Positions 1 to 8,615 of a stretch of 42,574 nt of DNA are shown piece by piece (position 1 is the first letter of the stretch; each line of letters opens with the position of its first letter). Origin of the DNA: an uncultured Bacilli bacterium (GTDB lineage Bacteria; Bacillota_I; Bacilli_A; RF39; UBA660); the NCBI GenBank assembly GCA_947623825.1, contig CANQHQ010000009.1:1-42574 (forward strand), given 5' to 3'. The notes under the pieces were generated by a model. The model searched no databases and was not told the DNA's origin. It saw nothing but the letters and a program-made list of their open reading frames with translations. Both the position numbers and the translations under genes were made by a program.

Positions 1-90
1 ACAGTTTTAAGTTTTGAGTGTTTTCTCTTTTTTGTGCATTACTTTTCTTTTTCCAACATCTAGTTTACTACATCAAAGGAAACTCCAAGA

Positions 91-119
91 TAGACAAAAG
101 AAGAAAAAAATGGTAAAAT
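91..119 (+). promoter_or_regulatory. Likely promoter of the 568-aa gene
   Basis: TAGACA (91-96), a 17-nt spacer and TAAAAT (114-119), with a TG at 111-112 that makes an extended -10. It lies about 55 nt before the start at 174. The -35 is a weak match. Confidence 0.45.
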
Positions 120-173
120 AGGCAACAAATTAGAAATAGCGAAAAAATCGAAATGAAGGAGGGAGAGTTCCAT

Positions 174-1880
174 ATGGAAGCACTAAGTGAAGAAGAAATT
201 TCTTGTTTTGACGTAAATGTTCGTTATCATTTATTGCACGATAAATCAGAAAAATCCATTCAAGAAAGTTTTCGGCTTTTCCAGTTGTTTCTTTCTGTTC
301 CCGCAGCACCTCCTTTACACAACTATGATTGGGTCTACGAAAATGCTGAACAAATTTTACTAATAGGTTCTTCATACTTTTCACAATACCAAGATGTTGC
401 TGCCTACGAAATCTTTTTTCATGCCATTACTTCAAAATATTCGATGAACGAGGAGCAAGAAAAAGTGTTTCATGCACCCAATCAGAAAATAGCGCAGCAG
501 GAATTTTGTTTGAAATGGGAACGGTTTTCAGAACTAGTATTTGATTTTTTCTCTAACGCTCCCATCACGGTGATAGAAGAACTCAATCAAAAACCGGATT
601 ACGTTTCCTATTTTTTAAGATGTGATGGTCTTTATACAAAAAACCAACTCGTTTATCAATTAGGTATTCCTGCTGCAAAAGTAATAGAGCGAAGTTGGGT
701 AATGGAAAATTATCTAGAAGATATCGATGATTTTCTCCTATTAATCGATAGTGTAGGGGAAACGTATGTTCCTTCTTTCTTACAAGATGAAAAATGGATC
801 AAAGAAATTTCTGAAACAGTCGATGAAGATTCATTTTATCGACGCCTTTCTATCCTAGCGAAAAAAACGGGGATTTTGCCATATTTAGAAGCGCATAATC
901 ATTTTATCGATGCAGAGATTTCTCAAACCAAAGATAAAGTTTTACCCTCTTTTCGAAAAGAAGATCCAAAACTCGCCCAAGAACATTCGAAACAAGTACT
1001 CCAAGAAATGATCGTAAGTCGTCTTTTTGAAACAGAACCTTATAATTTACTAATTGATATAGAAACCTTACTACGGTTTGCGCAAGAACAACATCGAGAA
1101 TTAGTAGGGCAAGAAATTTATGAGTTTCTAGTTCATTTGGACTCTCCTTTGGTATCTACTTCCCAATTAATCGATTTTTATAATAAATGGAAAAATGCTC
1201 CCTTAAAAGAAATCTTGTATGATGATTGGAATCAACAAAAAGAAGAACTAATTGAAGAAGTAAATCAAAACGTGTTAAAATTAGAATCGGTTACGCCGAC
1301 CAAAACAGCCAATGGTTGGATCTATGATATCAGTGACAGAAAAGAACCACTGATTGTCCACAATACCTCTATCGGAATGCGTGACAAGAAAAGCATTTCC
1401 TTCTTGTTAGAAGAAATAGAAAATGCCGAAAAAAAATATTTATCCGTTAGTATTCAAGACGAGAATCATCCATGGTTCTTTGGAATAGAACGTGCTTATG
1501 GCGGAAGTGAAACCATCAAACTAATTTATGACCACTTAGATAGTAATCGGGTAGGGATGATTTTTCATAAAGATGCCTATTCTACAGGAATCAATCAATC
1601 GGATGCCTATGCGAATGGAGAGGTTCGTAGATTATACACTTTAAAGACTTTGATGGCGCAGACCATTTATTTTAATGAAATTACTTATGCCATCGATTCG
1701 GTTCCTTTTTATCCGATTGGTTTTTTATGTGAAAATGGTTTAAAAAAAGAAGTATTTCAAGCCAGTAAACAATTACATTTACCCATCTTTTATCGCAAGA
1801 AAAAAGAAAAGAATATCGAAGTAGAGTTTTTTGAAGCGAAACAAAAAAAATATCGAAATTATAATCAATTTCAAATATAA
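174..1880 (+). CDS. Unrecognised 568-aa protein
   Basis: I do not recognise this family. The start at 174 is chosen because an AAGGAGGG ribosome site lies 8-9 nt upstream; an in-frame ATG at 153 sits before that site and has none of its own. The protein has no signal peptide or membrane segment. The N-terminal two thirds is helical and acidic. The C-terminal 170 residues look like a compact alpha/beta domain: RRLYTLKTLM near residue 485, then FNEI, then PIGFLCENG, ending with ASKQLHLPIFYRKK near 530-543. From memory, similar (strand)-NEI-(helix)-PI ends occur in large uncharacterised proteins of gut Bacilli; this is not verified. It ends at a terminator shared with the convergent pyrophosphatase gene. 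Confidence 0.85.
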   Translation: MEALSEEEISCFDVNVRYHLLHDKSEKSIQESFRLFQLFLSVPAAPPLHNYDWVYENAEQILLIGSSYFSQYQDVAAYEIFFHAITSKYSMNEEQEKVFHAPNQKIAQQEFCLKWERFSELVFDFFSNAPITVIEELNQKPDYVSYFLRCDGLYTKNQLVYQLGIPAAKVIERSWVMENYLEDIDDFLLLIDSVGETYVPSFLQDEKWIKEISETVDEDSFYRRLSILAKKTGILPYLEAHNHFIDAEISQTKDKVLPSFRKEDPKLAQEHSKQVLQEMIVSRLFETEPYNLLIDIETLLRFAQEQHRELVGQEIYEFLVHLDSPLVSTSQLIDFYNKWKNAPLKEILYDDWNQQKEELIEEVNQNVLKLESVTPTKTANGWIYDISDRKEPLIVHNTSIGMRDKKSISFLLEEIENAEKKYLSVSIQDENHPWFFGIERAYGGSETIKLIYDHLDSNRVGMIFHKDAYSTGINQSDAYANGEVRRLYTLKTLMAQTIYFNEITYAIDSVPFYPIGFLCENGLKKEVFQASKQLHLPIFYRKKKEKNIEVEFFEAKQKKYRNYNQFQI

Positions 1881-1920
1881 AAGTTCTAATTTATTGAAAG
1901 ATTAGAACTTTTTCCTTTTT
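1881..1920 (+). terminator. Intrinsic terminator, probably shared by convergent genes
   Basis: Perfect 10-bp stem AAGTTCTAAT (1881-1890) / ATTAGAACTT (1901-1910), a 10-nt loop, then a T-rich tract. The stop codon of the opposite-strand gene (1902-1904) lies inside the stem, so the hairpin may serve both directions, though the T tract is better on the plus strand. Confidence 0.85.
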
Positions 1921-2513
1921 ACTTTCTGCTTTTTATAAATAAATTGATACCAAAGAAGAAAAGAATCGATCGCACTCGTTCTTCCGTCGGGACGATGATT
2001 TCGTTCCTCTTCTGTCATTTCTGCCAACGTTTTAGTACAATTTTGGGGAATAAAAACAGCCCATAAATTAGACTTAGCGGTAACATCCAGATTCCCTCGG
2101 ATTTCGTAAGATAGAGTTCCTCGACTAACTCCAAAAAACTGATACGTATCGTTTCCATCATAAAAAGTAAGACAATCGACGAAGTAACAGTGTCGATTCT
2201 GAACCTGTTTCATTGTTTCCAGTAATTTTGAAACGTTAGAAGCAATGCCACTTCGCTTGACAAGTGCTCCTGGATAATACGATTTTCCAGGATAATCCTC
2301 AATATAAAAACCAGAATCTGCGACAAAAACAGGACTATGTAAAAGGTTATATGCCTGAATCGCCTTTTCTTTAGAAATAAATTGAATATCATCTATTTCT
2401 GGTTCCTCAAAATCATAACGGTAATAATCCATAGGAATTCCTGCTTTTTGCGCCTTTTGACTGACAGAGTAATATTTTCCATAGTTTCCTGTGACATAAG
2501 TGATATTTTCCAT
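1902..2513 (-). CDS. Ham1/RdgB-like non-canonical purine NTP pyrophosphatase
   Basis: Family members hydrolyse dITP, XTP and ITP to monophosphates and so keep deaminated purines out of DNA and RNA. Visible hallmarks: N-terminal TGNYGK (phosphate loop; TGNxxK in the family), VADSGFYIE (family DSG with the acidic Mg2+/base region) and YPGALV in place of the usual PGxYSA. At 203 aa the length is normal. The usual C-terminal SHR motif appears as NHRPDGRTS, so this is a divergent member and its substrate may differ. A GAAAAGGAG ribosome site precedes the ATG. It lies 54 nt downstream of the WYL regulator on the same strand and may be cotranscribed with it. Confidence 0.8.
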   Translation of the reverse strand: MENITYVTGNYGKYYSVSQKAQKAGIPMDYYRYDFEEPEIDDIQFISKEKAIQAYNLLHSPVFVADSGFYIEDYPGKSYYPGALVKRSGIASNVSKLLETMKQVQNRHCYFVDCLTFYDGNDTYQFFGVSRGTLSYEIRGNLDVTAKSNLWAVFIPQNCTKTLAEMTEEERNHRPDGRTSAIDSFLLWYQFIYKKQKVKRKKF

Positions 2514-2567
2514 AATTGTTTCTCCTTTTCAAAGAATACCATACCAGAAGAAGAGGAAATATATCTG

Positions 2568-3047
2568 TCAGTTCTTTATTTTATCCAAAATTTCTACTGT
2601 ATGGATACGATTCAAGTAAAAATGTCTGATTTCTTCTTTCCATTCACAATAAGCCGCCACACCCCATTCATTTCCTAGTAGAATGAGATCATAGGGATGA
2701 ATGATTCTTTTAGTAAGACTTTCACGATTTTTAGAGTAATATTCAATTCTACATTTTCTTTCTTCTTTTATTGCTCGATTGATAGAACGGAATATTTCTT
2801 TATCTTGAATTTCAATTTCTTTTGGTAAAATAAATCTTCGTGGAACACGGACATTTTGATTGAGAACGTACCCACCGTAAGGTCCCTTGATAGTTTCTAT
2901 ATCGATGCCTGCCTTTTCAATTTCCTCTTTGTAAACACGAATCATTCGTGGAGAAACTTCTAATCTTTCAGCCAGTTCTTGAATACTAAATTTTTTCCCC
3001 GAACTCAAGTATTCAATCATAGTAAGAACATTACTGATTTTAGACAT
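2568..3047 (-). CDS. Short WYL-domain transcriptional regulator (HTH + WYL)
   Basis: Residues 1-60 form a DeoR/HTH_11-type winged helix (FSIQELAERLEVSPRMIRVY). Residues about 95-155 match a WYL domain core: HPYDLILLGNEWGVAAY, then RHFYLNRI. The signature W-Y-L reads W-G-V here. At 159 aa it is about half the usual 300-330 aa; the C-terminal extension seen in many WYL regulators is missing. WYL domains sense ligands, often nucleotides, and regulators of this class control several phage-defence loci (BrxR, CapW). The start is placed at 3047 because GAGGTG lies 6 nt upstream; GTG and ATG codons further 5' overlap that site. It is divergent from the giant nucleotidyltransferase gene across 237 bp. 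Confidence 0.8.
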   Translation of the reverse strand: MSKISNVLTMIEYLSSGKKFSIQELAERLEVSPRMIRVYKEEIEKAGIDIETIKGPYGGYVLNQNVRVPRRFILPKEIEIQDKEIFRSINRAIKEERKCRIEYYSKNRESLTKRIIHPYDLILLGNEWGVAAYCEWKEEIRHFYLNRIHTVEILDKIKN

Positions 3048-3070
3048 AGGCATCACCTCATGATGCTTTT

Positions 3071-3079
3071 ATTATAGCA
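3071..3079 (-). promoter_or_regulatory. Extended -10 promoter of the WYL regulator
   Basis: Read on the minus strand, TGC-TATAAT (ATTATA at 3071-3076 plus GCA at 3077-3079 on the plus strand), about 24 nt before the start codon at 3047. No good -35, as is usual for extended -10 sites. Confidence 0.6.
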
Positions 3080-3097
3080 TAAAAACCAATCGTTTAA

Positions 3098-3153
3098 TTT
3101 CGTTTTCCTAAATCATATGGAAAATATCTACAACCTTTCCCATAAGAACGAAA
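3098..3153. promoter_or_regulatory. Dyad symmetries between divergent genes, possible operator
   Basis: Two inverted repeats in the divergent intergenic region: TTTCGTT (3098-3104) with AACGAAA (3147-3153), and TTTTCC (3103-3108) with GGAAAA (3119-3124). They lie just upstream of the WYL regulator promoter. A role as its operator is inferred from position; A+T-rich DNA also produces such repeats by chance. Confidence 0.3.
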
Positions 3154-3256
3154 CCTAAAATATCAAATTCCAGAAACCCTTTGAATCAATTTGATTATTT
3201 ATCTCAAAGAATCATAAAATATTTTTTAGTAATTCGATTCAAAAACACTAAATTCA

Positions 3257-3265
3257 TGGTAGAAT
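3257..3265 (+). promoter_or_regulatory. Extended -10 promoter of the nucleotidyltransferase gene
   Basis: TG (3257-3258), one base, TAGAAT (3260-3265), 19 nt before the chosen ATG at 3285, so the leader would be very short. No convincing -35. Confidence 0.45.
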
Positions 3266-3284
3266 GATATCATAGGTGATGGTA

Positions 3285-6200
3285 ATGGAGTATAAATATC
3301 GAAGAGGACAAATATTTGGAAAAAGATTAAAAGTCCCTAGGTATATATTATCAAGTGTTTACAGATGTACCCTTTCTTTTGAAGATTTTGTGAAATATGA
3401 ATTAGATGACAAAATACCGATAACCTGCTTAAAAGAATCAGATAGGCGTATAGTGGAAAAATTCGGAATGGAAAAAGCAAAAACGCTAGATTGGGAGTTA
3501 TTAGATAAAAGAGGTTATTATAATCACAAAGATTACAGCTTCATCGATTTTAGAGAATTATTAATGAGTATAGATGCATCAGTGGAAAATGTAAATACGA
3601 GTTTCTATAAATTAGTAACAGACCAAATGAGACCAAGTGAGTATCATTATTATTCTTTAAAAATGGAGGAATTTTATCAAGATAGGTTATTTGAAATATC
3701 AGAAAAGGATGATTCAAATTACGAATTAAAGGACAAAAAAAGAGATTTCAATGATGGTTATACTTCGCTTGAAGAATTAGTACGCAATTGGGATTTATAT
3801 AAAAATAAAGATGTAAGTTATTGCTTGAAAAATGATAAACATAATGAATGGAATATAAGTGATAGTCAATTAAAAGATTTTATGAACCAATTCATGAATC
3901 AGTTCAAAAACACATCTAGATTGATTCTGAATCATACGAATGTTTATCAGTTTATTCATGAAATGAGTGACGCAGAAAGTGAATTAGAAAAGAAAGAATA
4001 TATAAAAAAGGTTACAGATAGTATTTTAGAAAAAACGATTGAAGAAGGTTATCTATCCATTGATGAGTATAAAGAATTGTTTGAATATTCATCAATGCAG
4101 GATTATTTAAAAAAAATTCATGGATGGGGACACCATGGAGAAGATGATATAGATAAAATTTTTGAAGAATTAAAAACTTTACCTCAAGACTATATTTTTA
4201 ATATACCTATCCCATTTACAGAGTTGTTAAACAGTGAGGTTTTAGGCTTTATCGGGACTTATGGGCTTAAAAATGTTGTTGACTTTGATAGTGAATGTGG
4301 ACATTTCTTTACAAAAAATAATTGCCAAATGTTAAAATTGATGTATCCTATGTATTTATGTTATGGAAACAACGTACATGATCCAAACAGAACAATTTTT
4401 ACTAAAAACTCGTATGACGAAAATGGAAATTATATTGATAGGCCATATACAAAAGATGAATTTTATGAAGCCATGAGAAGAATGATATATTATGGTCCAA
4501 CTAATGGGGACTATAAAGATAAAGCGCCTGATTATAGAGATATGACTGGTGAATTTAGAGTAAGAAATGCCCAACTATTTGTTTCAGAAGAAGCACCAGC
4601 AGAATTGCAAAAACTATTCTATTCTAAAAATATTACTCCACAACTTTTAGTAGAACATCCTGATTATGTACCATATTTGAATGGAAAAGATTTAGGGTCT
4701 TGTTTTAAACCAAGATACGTTCGAGTAGAGGGTACGAATGTTTTATACAACTATGAAAATTTTTATGATTTTATTGGAGAGAAAACAGATTTTAATAGTG
4801 TGATGAGTTTTCTTACAGAATATAGTGATATTTTCGATATCATTTTTGATGATAGCATGTTCAACGGTTATCAAAATGGAATAAAGTTTTCAACGAATGA
4901 TGATATAAATCAAATTCAAAACAGAATACATGAAACTCTAAGAAACCTTATTATTGAAGAAGGAATAACTTATCCTACACATATTCCCAAAAATTTAATT
5001 GAAAAATATCCATCAATGTTCTTAGATAAAAATGCACCACAGGAGTTACAAGAAGCATTTTATCGTAGAACGATTACATCGGACTTTATTTTATCCAATC
5101 CAACCTATAGAAGTTTTTTGAATGGTATCGATTTGGAAGTTTTATTCGAATATACGCCTGTTAATATGAAACTAGAAAATCCTAACGAAATGCTTCGTTG
5201 CATAAATTTTACGGATGCACTGAGACAAACTTTTGGTGAAAAAGATGCCTTGGATGTTATGCTTATCTATGACAAATATGTGAAACAAGCACGTGAAGAA
5301 ATCAAATCTGTAGCATACAAACCTGAAAACTTTTTATTTTTATATGATCCTGAATTCACACAGGATGATTTTTTAAATGAATTAGATAAAAGTATACTGC
5401 GAGCGCTTATCGATGGAAATGTGAAATATGACGAGAATATGCCAAGTCATTTTAAAAACAATAATCCAACTTTATTTTTGAGTCAGAACGTGTCACAAGA
5501 GATTCGTAATAAGTTTTATAATAGAGAATTTACTTTGAATGACTTTGAAACAAATCCAGAATTATTAGATATATTCGGAAATACCAATGTTGCTTGTGGA
5601 TTCTCTGAAAAAGTATCTTGGACGATTCCATTGTTTGGTAAGTTAGATGATTTGAAAATGGCAAACAACAATAGATTAAAAGTGATTTCGGCATTTTTAA
5701 AAATACAAGATGACGCATTGAAAAAAATTTTTATAGAATATGTGACAGAGTCTGGTGATGACATAGATATAGAGAAAATTGAATATGCATCCGAAGTATT
5801 ATCAAGACTTTCTTTATCCAATTCTAGTGAAATGTTCACATTTAAAAAAGAGTTGGCAAATCAAATATTAAAAACGGATAGTCCAATTGAAAGTTTAAAC
5901 AAAATAGAAGATATGTTTATTAGAAATAATATTCCGATAGTTGGAAAAATATATTCTTGTTTTGAAATATTACATCCAAATTTCCAAGGGTTTGACTTTA
6001 GTAAGGATTCTATGGTTTCACCTACGCTTAAAAGTTCATCAACTACGAGTAAGCAAATCATTGTATTTTCAGATTTAATCAAGGCTTGTTTTGGTTCGAA
6101 CAATCAATCAGTAAATGCATATCTAAAAAACATTGAGATTGGATCTAATTTATATGAAAGTATAAAATCAGGACAAATTCAATATGATTCCCTAGATGAA

Positions 6201-7949
6201 TCTCAAAAGAAAGAATTAATCATTTTCAGTAAGCATTTAGCCACACTTTATAATAATACGATGAAAGGGAAAAAAGAAACTTTTACTACTACGGAAAATA
6301 TTGTAACTGATATTTCAGAACTATCTAAAAAACTTTCACCAGACGGAAATCTAGATTATAATTTAGCTGATAGAGTAATCAGAATGTTTTGTGGTTTCGC
6401 TGGAATAAACACATTAGAACAGGCAAAAAGTTATATTAATCAAAAGATAAAAACTGCGGATACGAGAAATAGAAATGCTTCTAGTTCACAAATGATTTTA
6501 GAAAAAGGCGACTTCATGAAAGGAATAGGGGATATTACTTATTTAAGAAATATTTTGCAAAATGGTAGTGTTTCGAAAGAATATCTAGGCTCTAGTGCAG
6601 GAAGTGATGCCACGCCATTAGATACAGATGTATCGATAATTACGTCAGATGGAACAATAAGAGAAAAAATGAGTGGTACTAATGCTTCATATTATGGACC
6701 TATATGGCTTATACTAAAAAATGATGATAGATTTGTTACTACTAGAACAGAAGATGAGACATTAGAAACAAAAAGAGATATGTCTAAAATAGAGGCTTTT
6801 TATACTGGTGTTATGGGGCGAGAACATTACGGAATAAGAACTGGTTTTGCTTCGAGTGAAATTAATTATATAGTGATGGATAGTTATGACCCTAGAGTTG
6901 GTCTTGAAATTGCCATGAATGGATTTTATATTCCTGTCGCAAATAAAGAAGGTAAAATCGTATTTACTCCCAATGATTATGATCGATTAAGAGAAAAAAT
7001 GGGAGGGTTATCCCATTATGATGAAAATAATTATCCATTTTCTGAAAATTTGGTGACTGAGGAAACAGAGTACTTGGCTTCTCAAATAGAGCAAAGTAAT
7101 GAAGAAGTCCAAGTAAAGAGAGCAAAAATCAATGCAGTTATCAAAAAATCTTTGGAAGAATTAGGCTTAAATCTAAAAACGAACATAGATGGTGATTTGA
7201 CAGAAGGTTTTGTAGAATTAATTGATACAGGTTCAACGGGGAGAGGAACCAATAAACCGGGCGACGGAGATTTTGATTTTATGATGAGATTAGATAAAGC
7301 AATATTATCTAATCCTTCAAAAATAGGAGAACTAAAGCAAACATTATTAAGAAATTTAGGAAAAGAAAATTCAGCAGAAGTAACTGGTACAGGTGACTTT
7401 AGACTGAAGGGAATTCAACTAGATAGTGAGACTAACGTCGATATCGATATTACTTTTACAGAAAAAACGGATAAAGTTTCTTACTCAACGGATATGGCTT
7501 TACAAGACAGACTTGCCACTATTCAAAGAAATAATCCCGAAAAATATAACTATGTTGTTGCAAATATTCTTTTAGCAAAACAAGTATTAAAGCAAGCAGA
7601 AGTTTATAAACCAAATCGGGGTGAAGTACCGCAGGGTGGTTTAGGTGGAGTTGGAATAGAAAATTGGATTCTTCAGAATGGCGGTTCATTTATCGATGCA
7701 GCAGCAAGTTTTATAGAAGCATCGAATGGTAAAGACTTCGAAGAATTTAAAGAAAATTATCAAATATGGGATTTTGGGGAGAATCATCTTGCTGAAAGGC
7801 GAGGGCAATATTCACATGATAATTTTGTGGCGAACAATATGAGTAAAGAAGGTTATCAAAAAATGGTTCAAACCTTAAAAGAATATATGAAAAATAATAC
7901 ATATAACCAAACCGATATGATGAGTGAAACCGATTCTATAAAGAGATAA
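3285..7949 (+). CDS. Giant 1554-aa protein with C-terminal nucleotidyltransferase domain
   Basis: The start is placed at 3285 because AGGTG lies 6 nt upstream. Cytosolic, with no signal or membrane segment. Residues 1-400 are helical and unrecognised. About 430-775 holds three related units roughly 150 residues apart, each carrying a form of LFL-x4-AP-x-EL-x3-FY followed by NP (near 430, 577 and 729). A segment at about 1085-1240 contains ILQNGSVSKEYLG, SDATPLDTD, YGPIWLILKN and SEINYIV, vaguely like toxin-type ADP-ribosyltransferase cores. The C-terminal 250 residues carry a polymerase-beta-fold nucleotidyltransferase signature: GSTGRGT (GS at 1316-1317), GDGDFDF (D1329, D1331), a third acidic strand VDIDITF (D1386/D1388), and a GGLGGVGIENW helix as in CCA-adding or OAS-type enzymes. 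Product and target unknown. It is more A+T-rich than housekeeping genes nearby and is followed by its own terminator. Confidence 0.75.
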   Translation: MEYKYRRGQIFGKRLKVPRYILSSVYRCTLSFEDFVKYELDDKIPITCLKESDRRIVEKFGMEKAKTLDWELLDKRGYYNHKDYSFIDFRELLMSIDASVENVNTSFYKLVTDQMRPSEYHYYSLKMEEFYQDRLFEISEKDDSNYELKDKKRDFNDGYTSLEELVRNWDLYKNKDVSYCLKNDKHNEWNISDSQLKDFMNQFMNQFKNTSRLILNHTNVYQFIHEMSDAESELEKKEYIKKVTDSILEKTIEEGYLSIDEYKELFEYSSMQDYLKKIHGWGHHGEDDIDKIFEELKTLPQDYIFNIPIPFTELLNSEVLGFIGTYGLKNVVDFDSECGHFFTKNNCQMLKLMYPMYLCYGNNVHDPNRTIFTKNSYDENGNYIDRPYTKDEFYEAMRRMIYYGPTNGDYKDKAPDYRDMTGEFRVRNAQLFVSEEAPAELQKLFYSKNITPQLLVEHPDYVPYLNGKDLGSCFKPRYVRVEGTNVLYNYENFYDFIGEKTDFNSVMSFLTEYSDIFDIIFDDSMFNGYQNGIKFSTNDDINQIQNRIHETLRNLIIEEGITYPTHIPKNLIEKYPSMFLDKNAPQELQEAFYRRTITSDFILSNPTYRSFLNGIDLEVLFEYTPVNMKLENPNEMLRCINFTDALRQTFGEKDALDVMLIYDKYVKQAREEIKSVAYKPENFLFLYDPEFTQDDFLNELDKSILRALIDGNVKYDENMPSHFKNNNPTLFLSQNVSQEIRNKFYNREFTLNDFETNPELLDIFGNTNVACGFSEKVSWTIPLFGKLDDLKMANNNRLKVISAFLKIQDDALKKIFIEYVTESGDDIDIEKIEYASEVLSRLSLSNSSEMFTFKKELANQILKTDSPIESLNKIEDMFIRNNIPIVGKIYSCFEILHPNFQGFDFSKDSMVSPTLKSSSTTSKQIIVFSDLIKACFGSNNQSVNAYLKNIEIGSNLYESIKSGQIQYDSLDESQKKELIIFSKHLATLYNNTMKGKKETFTTTENIVTDISELSKKLSPDGNLDYNLADRVIRMFCGFAGINTLEQAKSYINQKIKTADTRNRNASSSQMILEKGDFMKGIGDITYLRNILQNGSVSKEYLGSSAGSDATPLDTDVSIITSDGTIREKMSGTNASYYGPIWLILKNDDRFVTTRTEDETLETKRDMSKIEAFYTGVMGREHYGIRTGFASSEINYIVMDSYDPRVGLEIAMNGFYIPVANKEGKIVFTPNDYDRLREKMGGLSHYDENNYPFSENLVTEETEYLASQIEQSNEEVQVKRAKINAVIKKSLEELGLNLKTNIDGDLTEGFVELIDTGSTGRGTNKPGDGDFDFMMRLDKAILSNPSKIGELKQTLLRNLGKENSAEVTGTGDFRLKGIQLDSETNVDIDITFTEKTDKVSYSTDMALQDRLATIQRNNPEKYNYVVANILLAKQVLKQAEVYKPNRGEVPQGGLGGVGIENWILQNGGSFIDAAASFIEASNGKDFEEFKENYQIWDFGENHLAERRGQYSHDNFVANNMSKEGYQKMVQTLKEYMKNNTYNQTDMMSETDSIKR

Positions 7950-7961
7950 TTTTATAAAGAG

Positions 7962-8006
7962 ACTATCACTTCTATTAGCTCTTGCTAACAAAAGTGATAG
8001 TTTTTT
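7962..8006 (+). terminator. Intrinsic terminator of the giant gene
   Basis: Stem ACTATCACTT (7962-7971) / AAGTGATAGT (7992-8001), a loop that itself contains a small TTAGC/GCTAA hairpin, then six Ts. The rest of the gap up to the next promoter holds nothing further that I can identify. Confidence 0.85.
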
Positions 8007-8170
8007 AATATATTCTAACTTTTTGGGAAAGAGATTCTTTTTTCGTGTTTTCTATTTCTCACAGTATTCTTTAATAGGTAATAACTACTAACTGAACAAT
8101 TACATCACAACATTTCCATTTTGAAAAAAATTGCCTAATTTTGGACTAAAAATCAAAAAAAATGAAAATG

Positions 8171-8179
8171 TGCTATAAT
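8171..8179 (+). promoter_or_regulatory. Extended -10 promoter of the coiled-coil gene
   Basis: TGC followed by TATAAT (8174-8179). It is 27 nt before the ATG at 8206 and is followed by a GGAGG ribosome site at 8192-8196. No strong -35 at the right distance. Confidence 0.65.
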
Positions 8180-8205
8180 GATTGTAGTATTGGAGGTTTT
8201 ATAAA

Positions 8206-8613
8206 ATGGATGAACGAAAAATTTCCATGAATCATTCTAATGAAGTTATCGAAAAAATGAACAAGGAAATAAAAGAAACAGAAGAAAAAATTCTTAAAGA
8301 CAAAACACCTGAAGAACAAGAAAAGATCAAAAAAGAGTGGGAACAAAATAAGATAGAAATTGATAAAAAATTAAAAAAAGAATTAGAAAAGTTTGAAAAA
8401 GATAGAAAGGAATTAGAGAAAAAAGAAAGTGAACTAATTCCGATAGAGGATATGAAAGAAGGACTGAATGATATGATGAAGGATTTAGATAATAAATGGG
8501 ATGAAACGCTGAAATCCGCAATAGAAGATTTATTCAAAGGTAAAACAGAAGAAGAAAAAGCAAAAATTATGAATGCCTTTAAAGATAGTTTTATAAATAA
8601 TCAGGAGAAATAA
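8206..8613 (+). CDS. Highly charged coiled-coil protein, 135 aa
   Basis: Not a recognised family. Lys and Glu make up close to half of the residues. Residues about 12-85 form one long predicted coiled coil (repeats of EKxxKE type); a short second helical part (about 90-130) follows. No membrane segment. GGAGG stands 9 nt before the ATG. Only 2 nt separate it from the 209-aa gene, so the two are almost certainly cotranscribed. Such a protein could be a scaffold, an oligomerisation partner or an antidote for its neighbour; nothing in the sequence decides between these. Confidence 0.8.
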   Translation: MDERKISMNHSNEVIEKMNKEIKETEEKILKDKTPEEQEKIKKEWEQNKIEIDKKLKKELEKFEKDRKELEKKESELIPIEDMKEGLNDMMKDLDNKWDETLKSAIEDLFKGKTEEEKAKIMNAFKDSFINNQEK

Positions 8614-8615
8614 TT

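Noticed and set aside
153..173. ATG at 153 as the start of the first gene
   Set aside because: It precedes the AAGGAGGG site itself; the ATG at 174 is correctly spaced from it.
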